Assembly: GCF_950295315.1 (NCBI RefSeq) | Contig: NC_080164.1 | Location: forward strand, 106,353,587 to 106,417,586 | Direction of reading: 5' to 3' | DNA length: 64,000 nt | Origin: Erinaceus europaeus | Taxonomy: Eukaryota; Chordata; Mammalia; Eulipotyphla; Erinaceidae | In this document: positions 1-11,363 of the stretch, piece after piece | How positions within the stretch are numbered: position 1 is the first letter of the stretch | Layout of the letters: every line of letters begins with the position of its first letter | The notes under the pieces: generated by a model | What the model saw: the letters and a program-made list of their open reading frames with translations, nothing else | Database searches by the model: none | Told to the model about the DNA's origin: nothing | Made by a program: the position numbers and the translations under genes

Positions 1-127
1 TATATGTAGGGTTTTATTCCCCCACACTGATCCAATCTTGAGATCTAAGAAGGATTTTCGTGTCCAAGCATGCTGTGTCCCCCAAATCCTTCAGTCCCCC
101 AAAACCATCTTAGTTCTCACTCTGTGC

Positions 128-400
128 AATAAAGTCTGGATGTCCTTATTTCCTTCCTTCCTCCCTTTCTCATTTCTTCTCTCTCCCTCCCTCTCTCCTT
201 CCCTCCCTTTATATACACCTCTCCCCCTCTGAATTTCTTTATGTCTTATGTAAGGATAAAAAAAAAGTGAAAGAAAAGAAAGAAAGAAAGAAAGGAAAAA
301 AACTGGCCACCAGGAGGGATGGATTCATAGTGCCCAAACTGAGCCCCACCTATAAGCCTGGTGGAAATATAAATAAATAAATAAATAAATAAATAAATCT
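128..400 (+). mobile_element. SINE tail half, 5' truncated
   Basis: A pyrimidine-rich body leads into an AAAG-rich stretch, then a distal block (about 303-362) matching the 3' block of full-length SINE-A copies elsewhere in the window, and ends in an (AAAT)n tail. No tRNA-like head is visible upstream, so it looks 5' truncated. The sequence before it (1-127) is not assigned. Confidence 0.5.
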
Positions 401-491
401 CCATGTTTTACTTTCACTTTCTAAGTTTTGCCCTTCCAGAATAAATTATAAGATATTACCTGCTGTAATGTTCACATAACCACTTTTTAAA

Positions 492-647
492 ACATTGATT
501 TAACAACGATTGATAAGACTGTAGGATAAGAGGGGTACAATTCCACACAATTCCCCACCAGAGTTCCGTATCCCATCCCCTCCATTAGTAGCTTCTTTAT
601 TATTTATCCCTCTGGGAGCATGGACCTAGGATCATTATGGGGTGGAA
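492..647 (-). mobile_element. L1 3' end, long-UTR type
   Basis: Reverse complement of the last 150 bases of the L1 3' UTR repeated throughout the window (compare 41,680-41,828). It includes the reverse of the 'gtacccctcttatcctatggt' region and the 'ccatactcccagagggata' region. It is 5' truncated soon after the 3' terminus. Confidence 0.8.
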
Positions 648-1010
648 TGTTTGGTTTCTAAACAGAACTATTAAAAAAAAGATAAGATAACTTGAACTTT
701 ATCCACAGCACCTGCTGGACTGTGAAACTCTATCTACTCAGTTATCAGCACTACATGTTCACCATCTCCCCAGTCAGTACTAAGCTCCTCCTTTCCTCAC
801 TGATAAACACTGCCTATCTGATGGAGGGATGATGTATGTAACAAATCTAGTAAGTAAAAGTATAATTTTCTCTAAGCATAATTTTTTAACTGTGAAGAAT
901 TTGGGAGAGAGTTTATTGCTTTGTACAGATAATCAGACATGTTAAAAAAATAATCAACACAAGGTTGGCTTGGAAAAATTCCAGACCACAAACACCAAAA
1001 AAAGATACTT
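648..1010. other. unassigned AT-rich DNA
   Basis: No gene, RNA gene or repeat family recognised. Open frames are short and unremarkable. Confidence 0.5.
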
Positions 1011-1013
1011 AAT

Positions 1014-1166
1014 AAGAGCTGGGGAGACAGCATACTGGTTCTACAAAAAAACTTTCATTCCTGAATATCCAGTGCCCCAGTTTCAATACCTGGCACCATC
1101 AGTCAGTATTCTCTCTATATATTTTTGTCTCTGCATCTCTTTCATTAAAATAAGGCATTTAAAAAT
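1014..1166 (+). mobile_element. SINE-C, old copy
   Basis: The head 'gagctggggagacagcat' begins a diverged tRNA-derived SINE, followed by a 'caatacctggcacc' B-box-like segment and an AT-rich tail near 1,150. Divergence from the other copies suggests an old insertion. Confidence 0.6.
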
Positions 1167-1540
1167 GATGTAAAGCCTTTTAAAGCCCAATAGATGGTAA
1201 ATTTGATTCTATATGCTGCTCCTACTTATCTTATATCATTTCTCTGTCAAATGTTTTCAAATGTTTCATGCACCAGCTATACTGTTTCTCTAATTTTTGG
1301 TTGCCAAAAGAAATGACTAACATCCTTAATGTGGTAATCAGAATAAACCTGATATGCCTGGTTCCTTCTTACATATTCTTGTAAAATACAGAGCTGGGGG
1401 GGGGAATAGAATAATTTTAGAATTTCTGATATATCTGAGACAGTCAGCTCTCCATGGTCTGTCAGATGTTTTTCTTCAGTAATACTGAGTAACAAGGTAC
1501 TCCAAAACTCTATGGTTTGCAGCAAGCCTTATGCATTTCT

Positions 1541-1713
1541 TTTTTTTTTTAACATTTTTAAAATGTTTATTTTAATTTTAATGTTTTATTTATTTATTTA
1601 TTATTATACAGAGACAGAAAGAAATTGAGATGGGGAGATAGAGAGGGAGAGAGACAAAGAGACACCTTCAGCCCTGCTTCACCACTTGTGAAGCTTTCCC
1701 CCTGCAGGTGGGG
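1541..1713 (-). mobile_element. SINE-B with target-site duplication
   Basis: Minus-strand SINE-B with its poly-T (tail) side on the left and a truncated head on the right. It is flanked by a perfect 15-bp direct repeat gccttatgcatttct at 1,526-1,540 and 1,714-1,728, the expected duplication of an L1-mediated insertion. Confidence 0.85.
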
Positions 1714-1728
1714 GCCTTATGCATTTCT

Positions 1729-2240
1729 GAGTCCCCAGGCAGAGCCACTAGTCCAGCCAGACCTTGTGGCCTTATGCATTTCTTTCCACACTTAACAAAC
1801 CAACTTCCCTACACACACCCAGGTCTGCAGTCTGAGAGCATCATAGCTCTTGCAGACCAGAAGACTTTCTCCTTCTACATCAGGCTTCTATCTGAGTGGC
1901 TTGGCCCCCATCACAGTTTAGGTCAGCTTGACCCCATGTGTGAGTATTTCAGACCTAGGGAGGTGGAGCATACCCTTCCTGGATGGGTCACAGAGTACAG
2001 CAGTCACACAGGGCCAGCCCAGGGAAAATCAGATGCTGGTTCACTGCTGCCAGTCACTCCTCTGGAAAATGAAAGTGTCATGGCTGAGCCTCAGCTCAGA
2101 GGAGCAGGGAGGGCACTGGACTGTGCAGAACAAGAGACTGAGGGCATTCAAAATTCATTACAGGCTCATTTTTTCTATATGTGAACATTTTGCTTATATT
2201 TTGTAGAAATGATTACTCTTCTCTCTCTCTCTTTTTTAAT
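1729..2240. other. unassigned DNA with a third copy of the TSD
   Basis: Non-repetitive sequence. The same 15-mer that flanks the preceding SINE recurs at 1,769-1,783. An open frame of about 158 codons crosses the region, but it begins at GTG and resembles nothing I know, so I do not call it a gene. Confidence 0.5.
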
Positions 2241-2247
2241 AACTCAT

Positions 2248-2495
2248 GATAAACAAAGTTATCACTCAGCCCAGTGCCTGCCTCACTCCATGTTTCCTAG
2301 TGATCATTTTTGAAAGAAGGTGAAAGAGAGAGAGAGCTAGAGAAAAGCATAGATACCTGCAGCACTACCGCATCTTTCCCTCCAACTGCTAAAGCTTCCT
2401 CCATGAAGGTGGGGACTGGGGACTTTCATTCAGGTCCTTGAGGATGGTAATAATGTGTATGCTCAACTTGGTCAGTCACCACTTGACCCCAAAGG
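2248..2495 (-). mobile_element. SINE-A, diverged
   Basis: Reverse-strand copy. The distal block (2,258-2,300) is followed by a GA-rich body, the 'acctgcagcactacc' segment and the complement of the tRNA-like head near 2,440-2,490. It is many substitutions away from the fresh copies. Confidence 0.65.
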
Positions 2496-2639
2496 GTAAC
2501 TCTTCTCTTCTCACTACATTATTCTGTGAAATGTGAAGTAGAATCTTAGTATAACATTAACATTAGGAACTATTTTGTAAGCAAAAGAAACATGTCCTAG
2601 CATACAAGTTAAAAATAAATAAATAATTTTTAAACACAT

Positions 2640-3310
2640 AGTACTGGAGAAACCTTTATGGGAAACAGTGCAGAGAGTTCTTAAAGAAACAAGAATGGAA
2701 ATACATTTGAATCCAACAATAACAAACAGTCTTAGGTATATTCAAACCCTATGCAAACACTAATTTGAAAGGACTTATGCAGTTCTACATCCATTGTCAA
2801 TATTTGTCCATTCATCATAGTCAAAATACGGAAGCAACCTTAATACTTATTGACAAGCAACTGAACAAAGGAGTTATTAGAGGGGGTTGGGCAGTACCGC
2901 ACCCAGTTAAGTGCACATAGAACTAAGCTCAAGGACCTGCACAAGGATTTGGATTTGAGTCCCTGGCTTCCTACCTGCAGAGGGGATGCTTCACAAGTAG
3001 ATAAGCAGGTCTGCAGGTATCCATATTTTTTCCACCTTCTCTACCTCTCTATCTCCCCTTCTTTATCAATTTCTCTCAGTCCTATTCAATATAAGAAGCA
3101 GTGGATTTGTAGTGCAGACACTGAGCCCCAGGAATAACCATGGAGACTAAATAAATAAATAAATAAAAAGAATTATGGGAAAATATATATTCTAAATTGT
3201 ATCATTTAATCCAATATAGATGGAATTAGAGGTGATTATGCTAAGTAAAAGAAAATGTGAAGGACAAATACTGGGCACCATTGACTATTTGTGGATGATA
3301 GGTGACTAGA
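2640..3310 (+). mobile_element. old L1 ORF2 C-terminal fragment, split by a SINE
   Basis: The parts at 2,640-2,881 and 3,169-3,310 together resemble a decayed L1 ORF2 3' region. They carry the recognisable order of 'ccaacaataacaaacagt', 'catagtcaaaatacggaagc' and then the 'gatggaattagaggtgatt' and 'gctaagtaaaag' stretch. No frame is open. A SINE-A sits in the middle. Confidence 0.6.
2882..3168 (+). mobile_element. SINE-A, full-length, nested in L1
   Basis: Head 'gggttgggcagtaccgc', B-box-like 'atttgagtccctggcttcc', pyrimidine-rich body, distal block ending 'ccccaggaataacc', then an (AAAT)n tail. It interrupts an older L1 fragment. Confidence 0.8.
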
Positions 3311-3391
3311 GCAAATGAACTTGCCAAAAAATATTGTAATCAAACTTTCTCTTGGACTCTCTGAGAGCTATGGTGAGTATGTGTGTGTGCT

Positions 3392-3755
3392 CTTTTTTAT
3401 TTTTATTTTTATTTATTTTTTGCCTCCAGGGTTATTGCTGGGGCTCGGTGCCTGCACCATGAATCCACTGCTCTTGGAGACCATTTTTTCCCCTTTTGTT
3501 GCCCTTGTTGTTTTATCATTGTTGTGGTTATTATTATTATTGTTGTTGTTGCTGCTGTAGTTGGATAGGACAGTAAGAAATGGAGAGAGGAGGGGAGACA
3601 AAGAGGGGAAGAGAAAAATAGACACCTGCAGACCTGCTTCACCATCTGTGAAGTGACTCCTCTGCAGGTGGGGAGCTGGGGGCTCAAACTGGGATCCTTA
3701 CCCCTTGCACTTTGCTCCACATGTGCTTAACCCTCTGCACTACCATCTGACTCCC
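3392..3755 (-). mobile_element. SINE-A, full-length
   Basis: Complete minus-strand copy. It runs from the T-rich tail (3,392-3,420) through the distal block 'cctccagggttattgctggg', a GTT/ATT-rich stretch (complement of CAA/AAT) and a GA-rich body to the reversed tRNA-like head ending near 'accatctgactccc'. Alternating GTT/ATT units make spurious Leu/Val-rich open frames here. Confidence 0.9.
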
Positions 3756-3762
3756 TCCTTTT

Positions 3763-3902
3763 TATTTTTAAGGCTTATTTTTTGTTATCAGATAGAGATA
3801 GAGAGAAATTGAGAGGGGAGAGGGAGACAGGGAGGAAGATAAACAGAGAAGTACCTGTAGCCCTGCTTCACCACTCATGAAGCTTTCCCCTTGCATAAAG
3901 AT
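3763..3902 (-). mobile_element. SINE-B fragment lacking the head
   Basis: The tail and body of a minus-strand SINE-B stop at 'agctttccccttgcataaag', where the head should follow. The unit 'ctgcataaagattt' is duplicated just beyond (3,890-3,925), suggesting a small local duplication at the break. Confidence 0.7.
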
Positions 3903-3939
3903 TTCTTCCTGCATAAAGATTTCAGGAAGAGTCAGGGAA

Positions 3940-4140
3940 AATGCTCAGTAGCAGAGCTCAGGCTTTACAAGGGTGAAGTTCAATAGGTCCAGGGTTCAAT
4001 CCCTACCACTGCCATGAATCAGAGCTGAGCAGTGTTGTTGTGACCTGCCTGTCCTATCCCCAAATCTCTTTCTCTACCCCCCCACCTCTTTCTTTCTCTC
4101 TTTCTCACTTTTTTATTCATTCTTCCTGATATAAATACAT
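3940..4140 (+). mobile_element. SINE-C
   Basis: The 'gtagcagagctcaggcttta' head, the 'gtccagggttcaatcc' B-box-like segment and a C/T-rich body ending in a 'taaatacataaa' tail identify an old tRNA-headed SINE. Confidence 0.65.
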
Positions 4141-4175
4141 AAAGAAATAGATAAATAGAATTTCTGAGGAAGTTG

Positions 4176-4697
4176 TTTCAAGTTAAGTAGTACTCCATTG
4201 TGTATATAGACCACCACTTTCTCAGCCACTCATCTGTTGTTGGACATGTGAGCTGCTTCTAGGTTTTGGCTATTACAAATTGTGCTGCTATGAACATAGG
4301 TATACACAAATCTTTATGGATGTGTGTGTTTGGTTCCTTAGGATATATCCTCAGAGAGGAATTGTTGTATCATGTAGTATGTCCATTCCTAGTACTGTGA
4401 GGGACCTCCAAACTGTTTTCCACAGGCATAGAGCTAATTTGCACACCCACCAACAGCGTAGAAGGCCTGCTTTTTCTCCACATCTTCTCAAACATTTGTT
4501 GATTCTGTTCTGTCTAGTGTATGAAATTCTCACATATGCAAAGAACTCTGGGAAATGAGGGAAAGGGAAAGGGTGGTGAGATGATGATGGAAAGGGAGCT
4601 AAACTGGGGATGAGAGAATTTTGCAGTCGCCTATCAAGGAGAGATGAGTAAGTATACCCCTGTCTCAACAACTTTATTGTAAATCATTACCTCAACA
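4176..4697 (+). mobile_element. L1 3' end with inverted 5' part (short-UTR type)
   Basis: 4,180-4,535 is reverse complement of the L1 ORF2 C-terminal region (complement of the MEYY-coding segment at its left end). 4,540-4,695 is the L1 short-type 3' UTR in plus orientation (compare 8,930-9,115). The left part ends where the ORF2 tail would join the right part, less roughly 200 bases. This is the arrangement left by twin priming. Confidence 0.65.
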
Positions 4698-4705
4698 ATA
4701 TCTAT

Positions 4706-4740
<35 letters not shown>

Positions 4741-4865
4741 TTCTACTAGAGCAGTGCTCAGCTGTAGCTTATGGTGATGCTGGGGCTTAAACCTGGAACA
4801 TGGTATCCTCAGGAATGAAAGCCTTTTTGCATAGCCACTATGCTACCTCCCCAGCCCATATATTT
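4696..4865 (-). mobile_element. SINE-C
   Basis: A (TTTA)n tail on the left, 'ggcttaaacctggaacat' (reversed B-box) and 'catagccactatgctacc' (reversed head) mark a minus-strand tRNA-headed SINE. Confidence 0.75.
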
Positions 4866-5946
4866 ATTTTTTTTAAAAAAAGAGATGTTTTTGGAGACAA
4901 ATACACTGTTCGACAATTTTTCAAGAATGCATGTCCATGAAAAAACAAAAAGATCTACTATCTTGTGTATGCTGCATATTTCTCTTTGACGCCTATGAAG
5001 TCAATGAATTGTATTTTAATACAGAAAAAATCAGTGGAGGAAACTTAACATTACACAGGCCACAGTTTTGCCCATGGGGCTGATGGTCACCGCATCAAAT
5101 ACCATGGTGAGTGTCCTGTAAGCTACTGGACATTCTCTGGTGACTGATGGCAGCCCTCATCACTCTCCTCAAGCACTTGCTAATGAACTCCCCACCTGAG
5201 GCTCTGACTGATCAGCCCCTTGGTCAGGCAGTCTGGCCCCTGAGAACAGCTGAACAATAGGCCATTCATTTGGGAACATCCCTGCGTTTCAGACACAGAT
5301 ACATACTGACCTCAGCCCTCTCCAAAATTTAAAGTACATGTTACAGGACTCAACATTCCCAAGTGGTGAGGATACTCTTACACCTTGTTACCTAGACTGT
5401 TCTTTGATCTCATATACATGGACCCTGACTGCTTTGACCACTCTGGAGGGAAATCAGATATAAATTGAAGCTGAATGAAGACTATCAGTTTCAATGGGAG
5501 ATTTCAATGACAAAGGATAATTGATTCTTACTCAAAAAAACACGTTACACTGAGAGTGCCCATTCTCAATGACAGTATTAGGATATAACTGAAGAGACAG
5601 TGATTTCATTTTCCCCCAGTTTATGTCACTTCTCTGTAAAGTTGCCCCTTTTGCAGGAAAAATGCAAATATCATTATGAGTCTTAGGCTGAGGACACAAC
5701 ATTCTTCTTCCATCTGCATTACAGTGGGGTGGAAAGATATAAATGAGTTAAACAGGAGATAACTTATCAGTTAAGTCTAAATTGGTTTTGCACAGTTGCA
5801 ATACTTACTGCTTTTATTTTTTACAGATTGCACATAAATAGAAAAACAGATACATTCATATGTTAATGCAGATTGAAAATTCACTGGAAGACAAGAATAT
5901 ACATGTTTTGAGAAATTATATACCAATTTGAATTATATAAAATCAG
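4866..5946. other. unassigned DNA
   Basis: About 1.1 kb with no recognised repeat, RNA gene or coding signal. Stop codons are frequent in all frames, and no splice-flanked open segment stood out. Confidence 0.5.
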
Positions 5947-6160
5947 GTAGAATAGTGGTGCACTGGGTTGAGTGCACATGTTACCATGTACAAGGACCCA
6001 GGTTCAAAGCCCCAGTCCCAACTGCAGAAGGAAAGCTTTGTGAGTGGTGAAGCAAGGCTGCAGGAGTCTTTCTTTTTCTCTCCTTTTCTACTCCCCAACT
6101 CCTTTTTCATTTCTGGCTATCTTTATCCAATAAATAAAGAAAGAAAATATACAGAAAATA
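5947..6160 (+). mobile_element. SINE-B
   Basis: Head 'gtggtgcactgggttgagtg', B-box-like 'ggttcaaagcccc', C/T-rich body and 'tatccaataaataaag' tail. First of five same-strand SINEs between 5.9 and 7.4 kb. Confidence 0.85.
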
Positions 6161-6395
6161 AGATAAATAAATTATATTAAATTAAAAATACATAAAATCA
6201 TGTTGTCTACCTACCTAATCAAAGATTCATGTTTTGCTTCAGTGGGGGGAATGATTAACATCAATATTACATACAGACACAGAAGCTGAGTGAAAAGGAG
6301 GGAGTAAGAGGATGCATGGATTTAATAATGGGTGCAGAAGTTACTGTAGAAAACTTGAACGTTTGCTTAGCTTAAACACAATGGAAGATCTTTGT

Positions 6396-6602
6396 TGTGG
6401 GTGGCTAGTTGGTGGCACAAGTGGTTGTGTGCATATGCCATGATACACAAGGATCCGGGTTCCCACCAGCCTCTGGTCCCCACCAGCAGGGAGAAAGCTT
6501 CACAAGTTGTGAAGCAGTGCTGCAGGCTCTGTTTCTCTCCCTCTCTGTTTCTCCCATCTACACAATTTCTGGCTAACTCTAAATAAATAAATAAAGATAA
6601 TT
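6396..6602 (+). mobile_element. SINE-B
   Basis: Head near 'ctagttggtggcacaagtgg', 'cttcacaagttgtgaagcag' central segment and an 'aaataaataaataaag' tail. The B-box region ('ccgggttcccacc') is altered from the usual ggttcaa form. Confidence 0.8.
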
Positions 6603-6702
6603 TAATTTTTATAAATATATTTATCCTATATCAGAAAGACAAATCAGAAGTTATGCAATCAGGTAGTACTCCCAATTCAGTATTGCCTTATCTTTTATTT
6701 CT

Positions 6703-6902
6703 TGCTGGCCAGCTGGCACATCTGGTTGAGCACATATACTATAATACAAGGACCCAGGTTCAAGCCCTGATCCCCAACTGCAGAGGGGGAGCTTCACAAG
6801 TGGTAAAGTAGTGCTGCAGGTGTCTTTCTCTCACCCTCTTTATGTTCTCTTTCCCTCTCTTGATTTCTCTCTGTCTCTATCCAATAAATAAAGAAACAAA
6901 AT
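6703..6902 (+). mobile_element. SINE-B
   Basis: Recognised from 'gccagctggcacatctggtt', 'cccaggttcaagccc', the central 'cttcacaagtggtaaag' and the terminal 'tatccaataaataaag'. Between it and the previous SINE lie about 100 bases of unassigned AT-rich sequence. Confidence 0.85.
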
Positions 6903-6911
6903 ATTAAGAAA

Positions 6912-7078
6912 GCAATGCATTGTTGAGAAGTGGTTCACCCAAAAAGGCACAGACCTAGCATGTCCAAAGCTGTCAGTTTGACCTTTGGTGCTACATGTAT
7001 CTGAACGGTGTTCTGGCTTCTCCATCTCATTATCCCTTCTGTCTCCTATGACTTAATAATAAAATAAATCTTTAAGAA
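6912..7078 (+). mobile_element. SINE-C, old
   Basis: A diverged tRNA-headed element with 'gacctagcatgtcc', a 'cagtttgacctttggtgc' B-box remnant, a C/T stretch and an 'aataataaaataaatc' tail. It follows the SINE-B tail directly. Confidence 0.55.
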
Positions 7079-7187
7079 ATAAAATTGAATGTAATTTATA
7101 TAAATAAATGCATGCATAATATTTTGGTAAATTGAACAGTTTCAATAGCTCTTATTGTCTGAGGATTCCAATTAGAAAGTCATATTG

Positions 7188-7396
7188 TCAGAGGCCGGGT
7201 GGTGTTACACCTGGATGAGCATACATGTTACAGAGTGCAAGGACCTGGGTTCAAGCCCCCTGTGCCCCCTGTGTGGGGAAATATTTGCTTGTGGAAGCAG
7301 TGTTGCAGGTGTCTCTGTTTCTCTTCCTCTCTATAACCCACTTCCCTCTCAATTGCTGTCTGTCTCGATCCAATAAATAAACAAAAATAATAAACT
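7188..7396 (+). mobile_element. SINE-B with 13-bp TSD
   Basis: Complete SINE-B bounded by a perfect direct repeat gaaagtcatattg at 7,175-7,187 and 7,397-7,409. Head, B-box-like segment, central gtggaagcag segment and an aataaa tail are all present. The repeat fixes both ends. Confidence 0.9.
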
Positions 7397-7409
7397 GAAA
7401 GTCATATTG

Positions 7410-8734
7410 CCTATAAATAATGAGACCTGTATGTCCCATAACAAAGTAATATCAGTGCTATTTCTCTTTGCATTTAATTAGACAGAACATCAACAAAACT
7501 TTCCAGAGTACAGAAGGGACTTCTGAATTTAACTTAAAGCCAGTTTTACTTGTATAGTTTTTCTTTTCTTTTTTAAATTTTTTTTTATTTCATATAGCCA
7601 CTTTCAGGGACCTTAAAGACCCTAAAGTCATTAAGGCTCATAACATGGCATTGCTATCACCAGTTATAAAAAATTTCTGCAGGAACACAATCAGGTAAGC
7701 AGATTCATTGACTGGCTTACTTCTACAGTTTTTCATTGTATTTCTCAAACTCTGACTGCACCATTTGTACAGGAAGTAAACTTTTGACATTTTGAAGTGA
7801 ACTATATTTTGTTGATATTTTATCACATTTAGAGTTCTATAGTTTAAGTGCTTTTTACATGTTTAACACATTAAAACACTCTCATTGACTAAGCTTTAAC
7901 TATCTACAGTGAATTATATCTAATAACACACTCTACTTTTGCTAGAGAAATCCATCCTGTTACCAGAAGAAAGCATTGCTTTCTAGTAGTTTCAGTGTTG
8001 TTGCTTAGTCAATCAGAGCCATCACGTGGTACAGATACTAATCAATTAGGGTAGTTAATAAGTATTGAGTGCTCACATTGTACTTGTCATTAATCTTTGG
8101 CATAACTTATTACTAAAGCTTCACAATTATTCTTGAAGGTAGAGTTTGCAGTAAGGTAGATGTTGGAATAAAATGCTTTGGAGGCTGAAGCATTTGCCAA
8201 AGTCAAAATAATGACCTGCACGGTGGACGGCATGACCAGACACTTCTTAAGCATACAGTTTTAGATTCCCAAGAGTAACTGGCAAGCATTGAGATGCTAA
8301 TAGATTATGAATCACCCAAGGAATTCTTAAGGAGCATGCGGGATTTTGAGAATAGATAGCATTTCAGAGAGACACCCAATAAGAATACTGGACAGAACTA
8401 GGAGTAGTACTGGTTACACTAGTCTGATGGGAGAAGAATGTCAACAAAAGAGAATCATGACCTTGGGGCAGAGGTTGGGGTGATGGGAGGAATGCAAACC
8501 TAGTGACTATGGTTAGCCTTTAGATGAATGAAGAATAATGAAGCAGACAGAGCACTAAGAACTAGAATTCTAGAGGTAGAAATAGTATACTTTCTTTCTA
8601 AGCCATGACATGTGGTCTCCCCATGTGGTGCATGGAGATTGAACTCAAGTCTTTGAACATGGTAAAATATGATACCTTGAGTAAGTAAGTTCAGCCCTTC
8701 AGCAATGAATTGAAATAAGGAAACTGACTAGGTT
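7410..8734. other. unassigned DNA
   Basis: About 1.3 kb of non-repetitive AT-rich sequence with no recognised gene or RNA. Open frames are below 65 codons. Confidence 0.5.
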
Positions 8735-9116
8735 GTTAAGAATGATAAAATAATCTACTTCACCTAATCTTAGATGAGCTTTGGAGGAATCATGTTAAGT
8801 GAGATAAGTCAGAAGAAGGACATATACTAGATGATCTCAATCACAGTTGAAACTTAAGAAATAAAGACAGAAAGGGGAAAGACAAAGTGAAACTTGCACT
8901 GTATTGCACCAAAGCAAAGGACTCCAGGGAAAGAAGGTAAAGGAGGTTGCAGAGGGGGGGGGGGGGGGGCGGCTTTGAGGTCCTGGAGCATGATGGTGGA
9001 AAATAACCTAAGTTGGGAGTGAAGCTAGTCTGCAGACATCCACCATGGGGAGATGAGAAGTTGCACCAGTGTTTCAATAATGGTATTATAAACCATTAAT
9101 CACCCAATAAAATTAA
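8735..9116 (+). mobile_element. L1 3' end, short-UTR type
   Basis: The end of ORF2 ('ggaatcatgttaagtgagat' region, coding the LSEI-like C-terminus) leads into the short L1 3' UTR. It ends 'aaccattaatcacccaataa' plus an A-rich tail. A run of 16 G (8,954-8,969) sits in the UTR. Confidence 0.85.
8954..8969. repeat. (G)16 homopolymer
   Basis: Uninterrupted G tract inside the L1 3' UTR, followed by 'cgg'. G-rich tracts at this place are common in mammalian L1 3' UTRs. Confidence 0.9.
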
Positions 9117-9208
9117 AATAATATTTATTTATTATTTTATATTATATTTTATATTATTTTATATTATATTTTATATTAATTTATTATTAAAATAATAAAT
9201 TTACCTCT
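9113..9208. repeat. AT-rich simple repeat
   Basis: Irregular repetition of 'ttatattatattttatatta' units immediately after the L1 tail. It probably expanded from the A-rich tail. Confidence 0.75.
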
Positions 9209-9697
9209 GTGCTCAGTCAAGTAAGTTACCACCTGTCCAGAAAATTAAATTAAACTACAGAGGGAAATTAAGATATTTCAACCTGTGGCATTCTCCTGGG
9301 ATACAAGGGGCTAGCAAAAAGCAAGACTCAAATGGAACACAAGAAACCATCCCCTGTGGACATGATGAATGTTCACTAAGTCCTTGCCCAAACTGGGCAG
9401 TGCAACAGGGAAAGTCTCAGATTCAGAATTTCCTACCTGCTGATTTTTATACAACAGAATAGGAAATACATTTCTCCCCCAACTCTCTGGAAGATATTAG
9501 GAACATCCAGCTATGCTGAAACAATTTGCACACTGTTTCAGAACTTCCTTTCATACCTGAAATATAGGGTCAACATTATATTACATTAAGACATATGTAC
9601 AGGCACACAAACTGCACAGGACAAGAAATCATGAAAAAGAAAATTACAGAAATCTTGAATCATATCACAAAAGATTGGCTTTACAATTCATAGAAAA
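9209..9697. other. unassigned DNA
   Basis: No repeat, RNA or gene recognised. Confidence 0.45.
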
Positions 9698-10008
9698 AAA
9701 ATTTTGCCTCCAGGGTTATGGGTGGGGATTGGTGCCAGCACTACTAATTCACTGCTCTTTGTGACAATTTTTTTCCTTTTTATCAATTTTAATGTTTGTT
9801 GTTGTTGTTTTTATTAGTTAAGAGAGAGAAAAATTGAGAAAGTTGGGGCAGATAGAGAGGAAGAGCAAAAGGTAGACACCACAGACCTGCTTTGCACCTT
9901 GTCAAGTGTCACTGCATAAGTGGGGAGCCAGGGGATCAAACCCAAATCTTTGGACAAGTCCTTGTGCTTAGTACTATGTGTACTAACTAGGTGTGCCACC
10001 ACCAGGCC
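9698..10008 (-). mobile_element. SINE-A, diverged
   Basis: Distal block 'cctccagggttatgggtggg' at the left, GTT repeat, GA-rich body, 'acagacctgctttgcacc' and a reversed head ending 'gccaccaccaggcccc'. Confidence 0.85.
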
Positions 10009-10148
10009 CCAGGCCTCATCCACTCTATCTCAAGGGTTTTTCCATCTATGGGAATGGTCTTAGAAATGAAGATATGCTATAAAGTCCTATGCTCATACAC
10101 ATTTTAATTGATTTTGTAAATTTAGAATGACTCTTAGCCATTTTCTAG

Positions 10149-10152
<4 letters not shown>

Positions 10153-10179
<27 letters not shown>

Positions 10180-10180
10180 A
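10153..10180. repeat. (GT)14 microsatellite
   Basis: Pure GT dinucleotide run. Confidence 0.95.
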
Positions 10181-10930
10181 TTAAAGTATTGAAAGTCTTT
10201 TAACATCTAACACATTGCAAGGAGAAATTTCAACTCATTATATTTACATAGTCAAATGTGTGATGGCTGGTAATAAATCTATTTATAAGTCTATTTTTTA
10301 CTGTAATTAGAACAAAAAGTTCTTCTGGCTAAAATTTTAGCTGCCTTAATCCACATTTCCATGTGAAAAGGGGCATTTGCATGATCAAGTCTGAGAACCA
10401 CATTTCAGTCCCTTTACAAATGTTCACCAAAAATAATTTGAATACATTTGTTAAATACACAATATTTTTAGATGATGGTATCAAAAATACAGTGAGTGAC
10501 GGGTGCCAGAGAAGAAGTGAAACTCAATGAAAACTCAAAGTGTCTCTACATTTTAATCCACTTTGAAATTCTTTTAAGATATATTACTTGAAGCCTTCTT
10601 GCAAATGAACCAGGAGATATATTCTAAAACCTTGCCCTCTATGACAGTTGTTCTAAATTTTCACTATCTGATCCAGCCACCTTGGATCCCACATGTCAAC
10701 CATCTGAAATGTGACTTCATTTCACTGTATGTCTGAAAAATTGAACTTTATATTTAATTTAGCTATGATTCAATTTAAATAACCAAATGCACCTGTTAGC
10801 CACCATGTTGGAAACCTTAATCTGAATTCTGCAAGTAGGTGATTTCCATGATCACTGATGTTATTGCTTATACTTTCATTGTATTTTTATGGAATGGGTA
10901 ACTATAAAACAAAAGAAGCAACACTGTAAC

Positions 10931-10932
<2 letters not shown>

Positions 10933-10988
<56 letters not shown>
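10933..10988. repeat. (GT)28 microsatellite
   Basis: Pure 56-base GT run, long enough to be expected to vary in length between individuals. Confidence 0.95.
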
Positions 10989-10991
<3 letters not shown>

Positions 10992-11044
10992 CTGTGCTCT
11001 TGCAGCATTCAAAGCATGCTTATAGCAAAACTACATTGCTAATG

Positions 11045-11325
11045 GCCAAAGGTTAACACTGGGGTTCAGTGTAGGCAGTAAGAATCCACTGCCCCTGGTG
11101 GCCATTTTTTCCATTTTACTAGATATAACAGAGGAGAGAATTTGAAAGGAGAGGGGAAGACAGAGAGGGAGAGAGAAAAATAGACACCTATAGACCTGCT
11201 TCACAGCTTGCAAAGTGAACCCCACTGCAGGTAGGGAGCTTGGGATTTGAACCAGGATACTTGTGTGGGTCCTTGCACTTTGTACTATATGTATGCTTAA
11301 CTGAGTGTGCCACCACCCAGTCCCC
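11045..11325 (-). mobile_element. SINE-A
   Basis: Distal block (altered: 'aacactggggttcagtgtag'), short GTT-poor middle, GA-rich body and reversed head ending 'gtgccaccacccagtcccc'. Confidence 0.85.
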
Positions 11326-11363
11326 TATGACTAGATAATCTGTAATAGTTTAATTTTTTCTCT

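Larger units (their letters stand above)
10009..11044. other. unassigned DNA with two (GT)n tracts
   Basis: Apart from the GT repeats at 10,153-10,180 and 10,933-10,988, nothing recognisable. Confidence 0.5.

Noticed and set aside
1708..2184. 158-codon open frame
   Set aside because: It starts at GTG inside a SINE target repeat, not at ATG. It shows no domain and no similarity to known proteins, and is of a length expected by chance.
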